Source of the DNA: Rotaria sp. Silwood1
Taxonomy: Eukaryota; Rotifera; Eurotatoria; Philodinida; Philodinidae
DNA length: 64,000 nt
Assembly (NCBI GenBank): GCA_905250075.1
Contig: CAJNOP010000349.1
Coordinates: 70,784-134,783, forward strand
Direction of reading: 5' to 3'
Shown here: one piece after another, positions 42,720 to 56,337 of the stretch
Layout: each line of letters starts with the position of its first letter
Numbering within the stretch: the first letter of the stretch is position 1
Translations under genes and position numbers: made by a program
The notes under the pieces: generated by a model
The model's input: only the letters and a program-made list of their open reading frames with translations
Database searches by the model: none
Told to the model about the DNA's origin: nothing

Positions 42720-45011
42720 ATTTATCTACAGAATATATCAATATTGTTTTGTCTGATGAGATTTTATAAAATATAATCTTTATATAATTAATACTCTTTT
42801 TAAAAAATTTCGTATTGTAGGAAATCCCAAATAAAAAAAAAGAAGGTTTTCGACACAAAAATATTCGCAATAGAGATCGACATGTTGAGTTCCACGCTCT
42901 GACTCAAAATTTTGAAAAAATAAATTTTTAGAAAATAAAGTCTAATGTAGCTCAGGTACCTATGTTGAACTGACTAGAATCATTAGAAGATCCCTAATTT
43001 GTACACCGTTCTATCGTATAAGACTTATTCTTTTTGATCATAATCGATGTTTTTTTACCAGTGAAAAACAAATAAATGATAAGTTTCTATCTATTTGACA
43101 TTGAGATACCAGCATAAATATGAAAAATGACATTCATTATTTTGCTACAGTATCTTTCATCATTTCAGACTGTCATTGGTTTTACCCTTATGAAGTAATC
43201 AACCGAATGTTGATGTTATATGTTCTTAGTTATACGAGACAGAATGGAAATAATCATCCATTAATAAGAAAAAAAAAACCAGAAATGCTCTTTTTAACCT
43301 CTAGCAATATGTATATTAGATATTATCCTTACTTCATTTTCTCACATATTTTTTCATAGAACGTATACAGATAAGTTCTATACTTTTTGTATCCCATATC
43401 ATAAGGGAATAAAGACGTAAGATATTGTCTTAACGAGATTTGTTGATCAAAACCAATTAGCGCAGAAAAAAAAGTCTCATACGTAAACTTAATGTTAATC
43501 TATTCAAAACAAACTAATCAGATTTTGATTATAATCTTTTGAAAAAAAAACAGACTTTTATAAGTAGAATAATCGAAGATGACGAGAATTTCAGTCACTT
43601 AATAAATTGTATTAAAAAAACCAAAATACACTACAAGATGCAGTATAAAAAGCTCTAAAATCTACGAAATAATACTAATATTAATGGTGTGCCTTTTATT
43701 TACAAAATAAGCAGATTTCTGCGCTACGAGTTTTGACGCTGCGACCATAATCCTTGTTTATCTCATCGATGAAAGACAATTCTATTGATTGATGAAAAAT
43801 ATTTCTTATTTGGAATAGTATTTATTTGCTAGTTGACAAGAAGCAGACAAACGAAACAGATATAAACCAAAAGGTCAAGCATCCAGAAAGAATTACGATG
43901 CGGTTAGATGCATCTAAAAATGGTTCTAAGTCTTGCACTATACTAAATTTGGTAAAACGTTATTACATGAACATTATTTTGAAGTTGTTCTTCCACAAAC
44001 ATCAGCTGTCAATAATATAATATCATATATGAAGATAATACCATATATTTTAGAGACAATCACAGATAACTAACAAATAGTCTTGATCTCAATCTTCTAG
44101 ATAACTAAATATGAAAAAGGAATTCGTCATGGACCAATAAATGATCTTGTTTGCAGTATCAAAATTTGTTAAGTCAGAAATTTATTCATTTTGAAAACAA
44201 AAAGTGTAACTATAAAATAAGCTATCTTTTGTAAATTGTAGAAAATTTCACGCTGCAGCTTGTGATATATGTTGTACTTAGGAAAACTTTTCAATATTAT
44301 AATCATTGTTTGTGTTAATTCTTTTCTCCGAGGCAAGATTACTTCAGTCAAATTCTGAAAATGTTTAAAACTATCGATTTGGCTATTTTGTTCTTTTTTC
44401 ATTGTTGACTAATTAGATGACTCATGCTCATTAAATTGAACACAATAAATAGTAACTATCGTGGCGTAAAAATAAGTAATTAACGTTCAAATATTCTTTA
44501 CAGTTAGAGAGGAGCAGTAAGATATATTTGTACGTTTTTGAGTATATTACTGTAATCAAAGACTAAGCATACGCTACGTCTTTTACTAGTATCATCCTGT
44601 ATATGTACGTATGAACTTTGAGAAAACTTAGAAGATATCATGTAATTTTTTCAACGTTAATATTTTGTTCTTTTTTTAAATCAATCAAGAAAAACAAGAA
44701 ACTATATAGGTATACTAGCTGATGTTCTCATTGATTAATATAATGGATTCATTGAATATATGGTTATTGTTCAATTTTTATTTTTATTTTTTCATAACAA
44801 ATAAAGAAATGTGCATAGCCTTATATTCACCGGAGTTTATATTTAGTTTTGGTTTATTAATATCTGACAAATAGAAACCGAGCACAAAATAGAAAATAAG
44901 TAAATGATAAACTATCGTCGAAGTTGCTGATGAAGACTGAGCATTTGTGATGATACTAATGGTTTCTATAAAAACAAACAAATATAGTAAATTATATGTA
45001 TATTCAATATA
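42720..45011. other. AT-rich interval without a supported gene
   Basis: Short frames (43120-43359, 44169-44402, 44784-44981) show no recognisable family or splice context. Confidence 0.4.
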
Positions 45012-48000
45012 TTATACTTGAGCATAAAAAGAAGGTGCTTCTTGTGTTTTAAGTCGTTTTGAAATAGGTTCATGATTTTCTTGCATAGCCTAACAATTAA
45101 ATATTCATCATCAAAATAAATTTAGTTCAAATATTTCTTCTTACCAGAAGATGTACATGTGTATGTTGTTCTGGTACAAGAATCATCTTATGAACAGGTG
45201 CATGGCAATTTTCTTGTGTGATTTGTATTGATGATTCTTCGATTGGAGGAAGTACAGGTTGAACAGCTGGTTGTTGTTGTTGCTGTTGCTGTTGTTCTTC
45301 TTCTTCAGCAATAAACTCTCGTTTGCCATATGGTATTTCCATACCATAGAAAGCACTAGTAAAATAAAATAAAATAAAATAAAAACAAAACAAATGTTTT
45401 TCTTTTATCAAATATATAAATATACTCTTGATGAGGTAATGGTGATTGTTTAAAAAAAGGATCAGTAAGAGCTTGTTCAGCTGTAATACGTTTATTAGGA
45501 TCAAATGTTAAAAAACGTTTCATTAAATCTAATGAAAAACTTGGATGTCCATTAGGAAAAACTTTTTTCATCCATTGTTCTATACTACAATGACCATAAC
45601 TAAAAATTAAAAAAAAACAATGAAATACATAAATTGAAGATTCTCTTGAAATAATTACTGAATAGCTCGAAAACCTTCTTTACTCAATCGTGGATGATCT
45701 GGCATTTGTTTAATACCGGGCCAATCATTATCTAAAAATAATATTATAAAATTAAAAATAAATGATGGCTTATAAATAACAAGATAATAAAAACATTCTA
45801 TATCTAAGGTTTCACTCATAAGAAAACCTTCAATGAATAATATTGATTAAAGTACATTACTAATCAAAAGTATCCTCATAGACGCATTCAAGGACTACAT
45901 AATGATAGATTCTTTTAGTAATAAGTTTCTCTTCTCTTCTATATTTATAGAATTCCGAGCAAAAAGCATTGTCATAAACAATAACTTCTCTTTAGCTGAA
46001 GCGAACGAATCCAACCGGTTACTATGATCTATATTTCTAAGATGACACATATATTCTAAAAACCTCAACATATTGTCTCGCAGATCCTAGAAGGCTTTTT
46101 TGAAAACTATGATATGAAAATTCCATTTGAATAAATGCAAAATTGTAAACCAAATGAGCACTCGTCGACTTTTCATTACATGTTAATACTTTTTTTGTTC
46201 TTTTATCTAGAATATATATTATTCAAAATTCATAGCTACCTGATGGATAACCAAGTACTTGAAAAATTTTTTCAAGTGCATCACGATTAAATGGTGATGA
46301 TGCTTTTATATCATCTTGTTTACAATGAAATAATGGTTCAAGTGTTAATAATTCATATAAAATACATCCAATAGCCCAAAGATCTATTTCAATGATAAAT
46401 AAATAAAATGATTATTATTAAAAATCATTATTTACCTATTGCTTTTGTATGATGATGACTACCAAGAAGAAGTTCAGGTGATCGATACCACAGTGTAACA
46501 ACAACTGGATCAATTTTACTTAATGGTACAAGTGGTGCATTAAATAATCTTGCAAAACCCATATCAGCTATTTTGACTCGACCACGTTCAGCACCATCAC
46601 CCATTAATAAAATATTCGCTGGTTTCTATAAATTATAGAAAAATTAGAAAGAAAAAAAACATAAAGAAATTGTTTTGTGTGTTTATTTCTTTTTTTGTTT
46701 TTGTGTGTCTGTATACTTACTAAATCTCGATGCAATACCCAATTTGAATGTAAATAATGAATACCAGCAAGAATTTGATAAAGAATTGATTTGATCATAC
46801 CCGGTGCACATGGAACAGTCTTTTTTGAAGCTTTTGCAGCTCGATGATATTTAATTATATGCTAAATCATAAATTTTCTTTTAGAAAGAATTTTGAAAAA
46901 AAAAAAGTGAAAACTTTCTTCTATTTCTATTTGAAAGTATTTGAGATGTTTACTTTTTTTTTTCAAAACATAATCTACCATTGATTTTTACTAGAAATTA
47001 CAATCATTGTTTTGATTGTTTCGTTCGTAGCGAAGGACGAAAAATATAAATCTAGGTATCCTACATATTACTTAGTGTTTGTAAAAGGTATGTTTGGTGT
47101 ATTGCAGCTAAGAGAGCATGTTGACTTTTAGTCACTTGTAAACTCAATATCCCGGGAAAAAAAAAATATTTCAAAATTTCGAGTTTATGACAATTTTTAT
47201 TTCACTTATAAAGATCTATCTATTCTTAAAGTTTGAAAAATATTCTAATGAACCATTTTTTTCAAAAATACTGCCAAGAAGGAAACAAATATACCTTAAA
47301 AAATTTCTATTTTCTTCTTACGAAAGAATCCAATATTTAAAATATATTCAAATCTTTAATAAGAATCGACAACATATGATCAGTGACTTCATAGAATGAG
47401 AAAATAAACATTTTTTAGGTTTCAAAATTCATTAAACCATAAAAATATAGAAAACAAACAAGTGTATAGTACTAATAACAAAAGTATTGCAAATCATATT
47501 ATTGATATAATATATATATATAGAATTTATGACTACAATATGTTGATCTCATTAAAAATTTACTGCTGAAGTATGTGAAACATTATCAAATAGAAAATTT
47601 AAAATAAAGCATATTCCGTTCATAATTTTGATATTAAAAATATAATTCACAATACTTTTGTCGTTAATCGATAGATCTATATTCGAACTCGATAAACTTT
47701 TTAATCATTGATTCTTTAAGAAATTATTCTATTTTATCTTTAAACATACCCAAAGATCATGTTCAGCAAAATCAAATAATAATGAAACACGACGATCTTC
47801 ATGTGATAAAAATACACGTTGTAAATTAATCAAATTAATATGATTAAGTTCTCGAAGTAACTAGAATAAACAAAATTTTAATTAAAAAAAAAAAAAAAAA
47901 ACAAAGTTAAAATTCAATTTACAGCGATTTCTCGTATGGCACTATTCGACATGGATTGTCCAGTTGCTAGAAAACAAAAAAAAATCATTCACAAATATTT

Positions 48001-48251
48001 TATTCCTTTTTTTTTTTGCGTTGATTACCATCGATTTGTTTCAATGCATAATCATTTGTATCACTTCTATTGATATAAATAACAATAAAAAAAACTATAT
48101 AGAATATCTATCGAAAATCTAACCTATCCTTTCTTTTTGCTTTAAAAACTTTTCCATATGTTCCACGACCAATCATTCGACCTTGAAATTCAAAAAGATC
48201 TTCAACTGATCGTCGATATTGATCTTGTTGTGCTCGAAATTCAAAATCCAT
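45012..48251 (-). CDS. CDK8: Cyclin-dependent kinase 8 (Mediator kinase)
   Basis: Eleven exons (48251-48124, 48066-48029, 47966-47923, 47860-47750, 46861-46721, 46625-46436, 46383-46240, 45731-45659, 45599-45426, 45355-45145, 45089-45012) join in frame to 443 residues. The start [20 protein letters not shown] matches CDK8. It has the Gly loop [14 protein letters not shown], the ATP Lys in DYALKQI, the CDK8-type alphaC motif [26 protein letters not shown], the DMG in place of DFG that marks CDK8/19, YRSPELLLG and [12 protein letters not shown]. The tail has [14 protein letters not shown] and a seven-Gln run. CDK8 with cyclin C, MED12 and MED13 forms the Mediator kinase module in the nucleus. 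Introns 4 (889 bp) and 7 (508 bp) are long for this genome. It is divergent with WBP11. Confidence 0.96.
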
Positions 48252-48683
48252 TTATCTGTATTTACATTAATTCCTCATTATAATCAAATTTTTGTTTGTC
48301 TAAAATCAAAATTATTTCTTTTTATAATTAATTTGCAAAAAAAAAGAAGAAAAAGAAAAGAAAAGAAATTATCCATTCAACATATGATTCAAATTTCGAA
48401 TTGACAAAAACTAAAAGAAAAAATAAATTCAAAAATCATATATTTTAAAATAAGAATGAATATTGTATGATTTCTATATTAACCAACATACATCAATAAA
48501 ACAATCGAGCAAATATAATCCAATGAAAAAAATATCAAGAAATTTTCGTCATTGGTTAATATTTCCAACAATAAAAATAAAGAGAAATAGTTTTTCTTAG
48601 TCATTTGTCTTTGGAAATTTATTAGAAAAATTATTACTCAATAAAATAATACGATTTTATTTTCTTATTATAGATTTAATAGA
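48252..48683. promoter_or_regulatory. Shared divergent promoter region of CDK8 and WBP11
   Basis: Only 432 bp separate the two start codons, which are transcribed in opposite directions. The sequence is very AT-rich, with no clear TATA or other named element that I can defend. That this interval serves both genes is inferred from their position. Confidence 0.5.
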
Positions 48684-50679
48684 ATGGGTGGACGAAATAT
48701 TAGTACGACGAAAAGTGGAAAATTTATGAATCCAACTGATCAAGCTCGTAAATTTGTTTTTTTTTCTTTTATTCAAACATTAAAAAAAAAAAACAGATAT
48801 CTCAATTTTTTGTTTTCAGGAAAAGAAGCTCGAAAAAAAGAATTAAAAAAAAATAAAAAACAACGTTTATTAGTTCGACAAAATGTTCTTAAAGGAAAAA
48901 ATCCTAAAAGTCTTATTTCGGAAATGGAACATCTTGATCGTATGGAATATGATCCAGTTAATCCAGCACCATATAATATTAAAGTTTTACAAGAAAAACG
49001 TAAAAAAGTTAAAGAAACATGGGATCGAGTTTATCGACTTTATGTAAAATTTAAAAAATAACATATTTAATAAAATTTATCTTTTTTTTTTTTGATCTTT
49101 AGTCAAAAGATCAACCAGAATCAATAACACAAATGGATTCATTATTAGCTGAATATGAAAGAGGACGTGCTCAACTTATTACTTGGTTTGGTATGATTTT
49201 CTATTAGTATTTTATTTATCTTAAAAAAGTTTTCTAAATAGAATCAGTCAAAGAAACACAACGTGTAACTGTAGATGAAATTCCAATGCCAGAATTACCT
49301 AGTGGAACTGTAACAAATGAAATAAATACTATACCAACAAGTTATCATGATCCACCACGAAGTATTCTAAAACAAAAAGAGTAAAGAAATTTTTTCAAAA
49401 ATTAGTATTTTATACTATTTGAAGTTTTTTTTGTAAGTTCAATTGAACAAACACAACGTATTGTTATAACAAAAAAACCACCAGGTCCTCCACCTGGTCG
49501 ACCACCAATATTGAGTGATAATGAAGATATTAGTGATGATGAAGAAGGTAATTATTATTCAAAATTTTAAAATTCAACATATTTATTTTAATTTTAGAAA
49601 CACCATCAACATCAAAACCTCCTCAACAAAATGGTAATTTATTATAAAAGAAAATCTTTTTTTTTTCGTTGAAAAAATTAATTAATTTATTTAACAGAAC
49701 GACGACGTATTCGTTTTGCTGATCCATCATCATCATCATCATCATCATCTGTTCCAACGACAGCAAGTGTTAGTCGATGGAGTGATAATATTCCTACTGA
49801 AGAAGCAGAATTCGGTACACCAGTTGCTGCTGCTACTACTGAACCACCACAATATAATACAGTTAGTTCATATTTTATTTTTTTCTATAACAAAAAACTA
49901 TATTTTTGTTTTCCTGTAGGAACGACCACTCATTATGCCACCACCATTTCCACCACCTCCTCGTGGTTTGTTTACAAATAGAAAAAAAACAAACCTTTCT
50001 GATATTTAAAATTGAATATTTTTATTCTTTAGGTATGAGATTACCTCCACCACCACCTCCAGCTGCATTTTTTGCTGCAAATCCAAGTAAGAAAAACTAT
50101 ATATATATATATACATAAAAATTTTTATTTTATTTTGATTATCAATGTTTTTTTTTTAGATGTTCGAATGCCTCCTAATGTTCGACCATCATTTTCTCCG
50201 AATGTACCATCATCAAAATTAGCTCATCAACAACCACCTAATGTATTCAGTGCACCACCAAGTCTTATTTCAAAACCACCACAAACATCAATACCATCGA
50301 ATTCAGCTCCTGTACCAACTAAACCTAGTATGACATTTGAAGCTAAACCACAAATAAGGTATCTTAATTTGAATACTCATTATGTGTTTTTTTTTCATAT
50401 TAATATTAATATCCATTTAATAGAGCACGTCAAGATGTTACAAAATTTGTACCAACTGTACTTAAAGTTAAACGTAGTGGTACAACAAGTAGTATTGGTA
50501 TTAAAAGTACAGATAAAATGAGTGGAATGCAATCAACATCTCGTTTTGAAGATCCACTTTCAATGAAAGGACGAATGGGAAATACAACTGGTATGACAAA
50601 TCCACATTTAATGATGACGGGACCATCAACTGATGATGCATATGATACATTTATGAAAGAGATTAATCAATTGATTTAA
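48684..50679 (+). CDS. WBP11: WW domain-binding protein 11 (spliceosome-associated)
   Basis: Eleven exons (48684-48747, 48820-49043, 49103-49190, 49242-49380, 49438-49547, 49598-49633, 49698-49861, 49920-49965, 50033-50086, 50160-50358, 50424-50679) join in frame to 459 residues. The N-terminus MGGRNISTTKSGKFMNPTDQ and the basic ARKKELKKNKKQR block are diagnostic for WBP11. Next come a coiled-coil stretch, PPSILKQ-type and KPPGPPPGRPP proline motifs that bind WW domains, an acidic DNEDISDDEEE patch, a Ser run and PPPFPPPPRG. The C-terminus has the conserved KFVPTVLKVKR and DDAYDTFMKEINQL. WBP11 works in pre-mRNA splicing with PQBP1 in the nucleus. It is shorter than the vertebrate protein (about 640 residues). 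Introns are about 50-75 bp. Confidence 0.96.
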
Positions 50680-53600
50680 TATAACATTGCTGCTGCTGCT
50701 GCTACTTTTCTTGTCTCTTTTTTCCTTTTCATTGTTTATTCGTTCATTTATATTTGTATATAAATAAATATGTTCACTTCGTTTAAGATTTTGCTGTAAG
50801 AACAGCATAGATGGTGAATATATTTCCAAAAATTAGAGTACTATCTATCGAATATGTAATAAGAATCTTTTTAATTAATAGAATTCAACAGTTCATCTTC
50901 TGCTTTCATGCGGTGGTCATTAAATTCATTTTTTTTTCTATCTTTTTCATTTAAATTTGCATCTATAGAAAAAAGTTCTGAACATTAGTTTGATTTGTTC
51001 CTCTAAATTCTATTCTCGATTTTCAATGTTCAAAAAAAAATGCTCTTTTTTGAAGATGAAAATTTGATGTTCATATTTACGGGATATAAAGATTTGATCC
51101 GATCGTGTCCTACATCTATACTATCTACTTTAGAGGGAAGAAGTTTACTATCATTAGTAAAAGAAAAAAAGAATGGATTTTGTTTATGAACTAGAATTTT
51201 GAACATAATTCAATGAAGCATCTTGAAAAAAGTTCTTTGCATAGAGAGATAAGCAAAATACGCGTTTTTTACAATTATTTTGATTTACCTATTATGATAT
51301 AAGAATATTTTAAAATGTTTGAACGTGCTGTATCGTCATAAAAAAAGAAAGATGAAATCAATCAGAATTAGTGGTGTAAGCTGCTCTCATAACGAAAGAT
51401 ACTAAATTTTTCAATGCGAATAATCAATTAAATAGCATCCAGTATTGATTTCCTTCCGATATCATTCAGAAACTAGAAAGAAAATTAACATTATATAACA
51501 CGACATAATATTGTTACTTCCCAAATTGATAATTCTTACGTACACCAAAAACAAGATTGTGATCAACAATGAGGTGAGGGTGAGAGGATATTCAAGAATT
51601 GAAAAACAAAGATCTTTTTAAAAAGTAAAATTTTGATAAAGAAAATCGTTCAGTTCGAATCCGAGATGAAGAAAGTCTGGCTTGCATTCAAATCGGATTC
51701 AACGAATTGAAATTTAAAACTGAGTGATTGTCTATCACGATTTTATTCTGTTATTACAATTCGATTGTAGAGCGCATCTGTCCAATCTAGAAAATGTGAA
51801 GGAATTCTTTACATCAATGCTTAGAATGAGTTATTTAAATTTTTTCTTCTAGATTTTTCTGTTCATGATTTAGCAACATATTCTAAATTCTTACCGTAAA
51901 TAGTACTGATCTCAGTACAGAAAACTTGAACTCATAAAATTTTTAGAAAAACTGAAGCCCAGTCATTTTCCTATTGTTCATAAGGCTTCCTTTGTAATGA
52001 TCGTGGTGTTGAGCTCGACATATAGACGAAAATAGGTGAAAAAATTGACATTTTATTTACGACTATGTATTCTTTTCGTTTCATACAAAAAAGGCCTTCA
52101 AAATATTGAATGGTCATACCAACATATATTGACATGGACAAGGTCATCATCATGTGAACGGACTCATACTTGCGATCTGATTTGATGAAATTTGCAAAAA
52201 AAATAGCGATCGGGCAATGTATAAGTTGATCTGAGATAACCGATCGATCAAGAAGACGCTTCTTCGGCTTAGTTGTTGTTGATTAGTGACAACGTGCATA
52301 TCATTCTACGGCACACTTCAATACATACCGATTACTTCGTGTACTGTCAAAGGTCTACAAGCATGATGTTTCTCTTGATCGGTCTCTGTCAATTGTTCAT
52401 TATATCAATTGATATCATACATTCGATACCGTCTGACATTGAAACACACGAATTTCGATGGGCAACTTGAAATGACTTAAACAATAGTCAATGCGCATTT
52501 CCAAGTACACCGGGACGTTTTACAAACGGTATTCTGCATCCTGATCTTGAATGGTCAAGGCTTCATAATTGTGAGCGTGCTATTTTCTTTTCTAGTTCTA
52601 TGAATTCTATGTGTATTAAATTTTATAGACACGATACTTCTGGGTGCCTCGTCAGCGCCAGAATATGACTAACTTATCTGTCAAGGCCAAAATTCTCTCT
52701 TTGTTCTTGTCGGTAACCCAGGTGTAATATGGCAGCCTTTGACTAGTCAATGCGTACATGTCAAAAGAATAAGCACCAAAATTGATGGTACCGATCCGAA
52801 TGATTCAAGTGAGACATTTTTGTTTTTTGTTTTCGTTTCAAATTTTGTAGCAAGTTCGATAGTGATTACAGAACTCGACAAAATTATTGCTACCTGCCGA
52901 TAAAGTATGACAGCATGTGTCAAAATATGAATGCACCGATTTCTAATCCAGTTAACTCTACATATTTCTTGTGAAAATCGGTAGTCACGTTACGATCTTA
53001 GGGATACAAAAATATGCACATCATTATACATCCACATTGTTTTTTTCTTTTTTACAGTATTGTTATTCACGAAGCCAAATAGTTTAAAAAAAAAGACAAA
53101 AACCAAGATTATTTTTCGCACACTAGAAAAACTAATTTTCTTGTTATTATTTTTTCTTCTAGCCGTTTGCGTGAAGCATAAAACATTGATCACAAGTTAT
53201 GAATGTGAAATAGACAATCCTTATGTGGCTCGCTTCAAATATGATAAGAATAAACCATAACGATTGTTCTTCTTAGAAGATGACATCAAGACAAGAAAAA
53301 GAGAAGAATGGTGCATTCGAAATTCATACAAAAGTTCAATTCAAGTGGTATCCAAATGTGACTTAGATCCTGATTTGAAGTCTGAACAACCGAAGGCATT
53401 TTTCCACGAAGCTTGTTGAAAACTGTTGCTGAAGTTTGTTATTAACAGTGTGTGTGGTGTAGTTCTTTTTTGTTTCGAATTATTACACCACTTAGAGCAT
53501 ATCAATAGTAGTGGTAGTGATACTTTAGCTGCTTATAAAATGGTTAAAGAAACTTTTTTTCTTCATAATCTAATAGTAAAAATGACATTTATTCTTCTGC

Positions 53601-56337
53601 ACTATTATATCATTCTTTAAGTAATATCATAATAATCATATATTTAATAAGACCTTTTTGTTACTGATGTGTGATGGTTACATAAGTTCTTCTTGATTTT
53701 CTCTTCGTTCTTCTCCTCTCTTGTCTTTATTCTTTCTTTTTTGTTTTTTTTTAATATCTCAACGTCTATACATATACACATATGACGACGCATATCTTAT
53801 TTGTTTTCTTTGTATCTGTAGTTCATTAGTGGGTTCTCGAGAAATTCAGAGAAATAAAATTAGACTAACCCATGAAACTGTTCATCTGTTTTGAATGACT
53901 AAAAAATTTTTTTATGCATACATTAAAGTGCATACATCACTTAATATTCAAACAAGAAATTATTTATGATCAATTCTATTCTGCTTGTGGTGATGAAGCT
54001 CCTTTTCTTAAGACAGCTGAAACATGGTCTAAATGATTTCGTGAAGGTCAATCAGAGATGAACAACGAATTAGAATGTTTTATGCTTCATATCAAACGCC
54101 ATCTATAGATACGGAGGTTTCAACTTAAAAAGTAAAGAAAGTCAAGTCTATCATTGAAAAGAATACGATGGATAAATTCTAAACAAAATGGAGTATTCAG
54201 TCTAATGAAAAATATACTGTTTAGTACAGAATCCTATGCAATTAACGAATATGTGATGGCTTTTGCCTTTTTCTCTTTCATCTTGATTTTAACTGCGCTT
54301 TTTGGAAAAAAAGCTGAAATTCCATAATGAACACTATTCCTAATTTTCTATTCGATGCAGTTATCCTTGATAAGAAACGAACAGCGTTTATATGTCACAT
54401 TTATAGGCATACAACTTTTTTTTCATATTAAAATTCTAAACACTCACGTCAGCTCCGTGAAAGAAAAGTTCCACGTTTTGAAATTCTGTAACTATCGATG
54501 TGTTTTTAACCGTTTAGTTCTGTATTTTTGCAGAAAATTCAATGTCATCTTTGAGGAAATATAGATGTTCAAACATAACAAACTAATTGAATTTTATTAT
54601 TTTAAAATTCGAAGTCTTAAAAGAATATTCAATTATAGGTTTATTCTTCGATAACTTCGACTTTTTTGGGTCATCACTCTTGAATCATATTTTAATTGAT
54701 ATAATTTATAAGATAATTCGCTTAAAATAATGGTATGTTCAACTATGATCTTTAGTTCCTAAACGAGTTCGCTCCCATAAACCTTTCGAGCTGAATTGTG
54801 ATCATTTTGCAGAATTTTATGTCGAAATTCCACCGATAGATAGATCTAATAATGAAATGAGTGTCCCAAAATTTTCACGTCGAAATCCTGTTTTTTTTTC
54901 TTTTCAGTATATACCTAAAGTTGGATCGAATAGTGAGTAAAACGATCCTAACTCGACTCCAATAGAAGAAAATATCTCCCTTTCATTATGAAGTACTGAC
55001 TAGTGGCAGATTCAATAACCAAATATCTTCCATACAGCTAATCCTAGCTGTATCTCTGGACAAAAGGTCGATCTGACGCAGATTTCTTTCGCTTAATTGC
55101 TCGAACTTCTCATGCACACTCATTAACCATAAGAGTACGTGTATGTCACAATGTAGTCAGCATGCTATTTGGTCAATGATCCGAGACAAACAGCTGTTCT
55201 TATTTGTTCCAAAAGATCATGAGAACAAACCATTTTAGTCTTTTTCTTGTGTTATCGTGACCTTCTTGTAGGCCCAATATGAGTTCAAACTACGGATGCC
55301 AATCGAAGCGATTCTCTCATAAGTAAATACCAAAGTTTTTCATTAATTTCGAAAATCCGCCCTATAGTGTTCTGAGAGTTATTGAGATTTTCCTAAGAAA
55401 TGTCTTCTTAACTATTATTAATTAACAAGATTTGCTAGAAATAACCTTCTTATACGTTTAGTAATTTCTAAAATCTCAACATACTACTTCACTAAAACGA
55501 TAATACTTTACATTAATTGAAGTAGATCTCTTTTATTCACTCAATTTAGATTAGAATTATATTTTGAAGATGTTCACCAATACGTTACGTCTTGTCAAGT
55601 CATAGAAAAAAATGACATACCATGATCAATATTAGAAACCTTAAGAAGATTTATGTAGCAATTTTTGACTATTTAAAAGTGCCTAGAAAATGTTTTGATC
55701 ACGAAAACTTGATTGAGGTGTCTCATAGCTTTGTTTGATCGAGACCATATTCATATGAGTGGCTTTAGTAAATCGTGTAAAAGCCTAACAGAATTTATGC
55801 CATTGAAAATTTCATCTGTGAACTGTTTCAAGACGAAATTCGATGTTCGTGGTAACCTAAGAGAAACCACAGCTTTCTGCTAAAAATTTAGTAAAATTTC
55901 GATATCTCACGAACAATGACTTTGACAATCGAGCCTCTTTTAGGCTTTTACACTAATTGCCATGGCTTTTCAGTTGAATAAAATCTTGAGCAAAAAAGTG
56001 ATAGAAGGGATGTGGACATTCTCTCTCGTCACTGAATTTTTTTACACACGAAATGTTTCAAAAATTAACCATGCAAGTGTTTTTCCTCCCTTCCCTGTTC
56101 AAAATGTCAAACAATGAATAAATAATTTAATCACATATAATTATATCGCGATCGTCTTTTAAAATCGAAGGCTATTGTTTTATCATTTTCTCTCACTTTC
56201 TCTCTCTCGCTCGCTCGATATTCGTATAATATCCATTTTTTTTTTGAGAATAACTCCAATCTGTGTTTTACTTCAAGCAACACATATATAGACACACACA
56301 AAAAACACAAAACAAAAGAAAAAAAAAATTTTTTATT
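50680..56337. other. Long intergenic interval with possible decayed coding scraps
   Basis: I see no intact gene. Three short plus-strand stretches have protein-like composition but are quickly interrupted: around 52690-52810 (LFVLVGNPGVIWQPLTS), 53160-53260 (LITSYECEIDNPYVARFKYD) and 54755-54935 (RSHKPFELNCDHFAEF). They could be exons of decayed genes. I recognise none of them. Confidence 0.3.

Noticed and set aside
51640-51690. GTTCGAATCC-like sequence considered as a tRNA T-arm
   Set aside because: No matching acceptor stem, D-arm or anticodon arm is found upstream. I found no credible tRNA or rRNA anywhere in the window.
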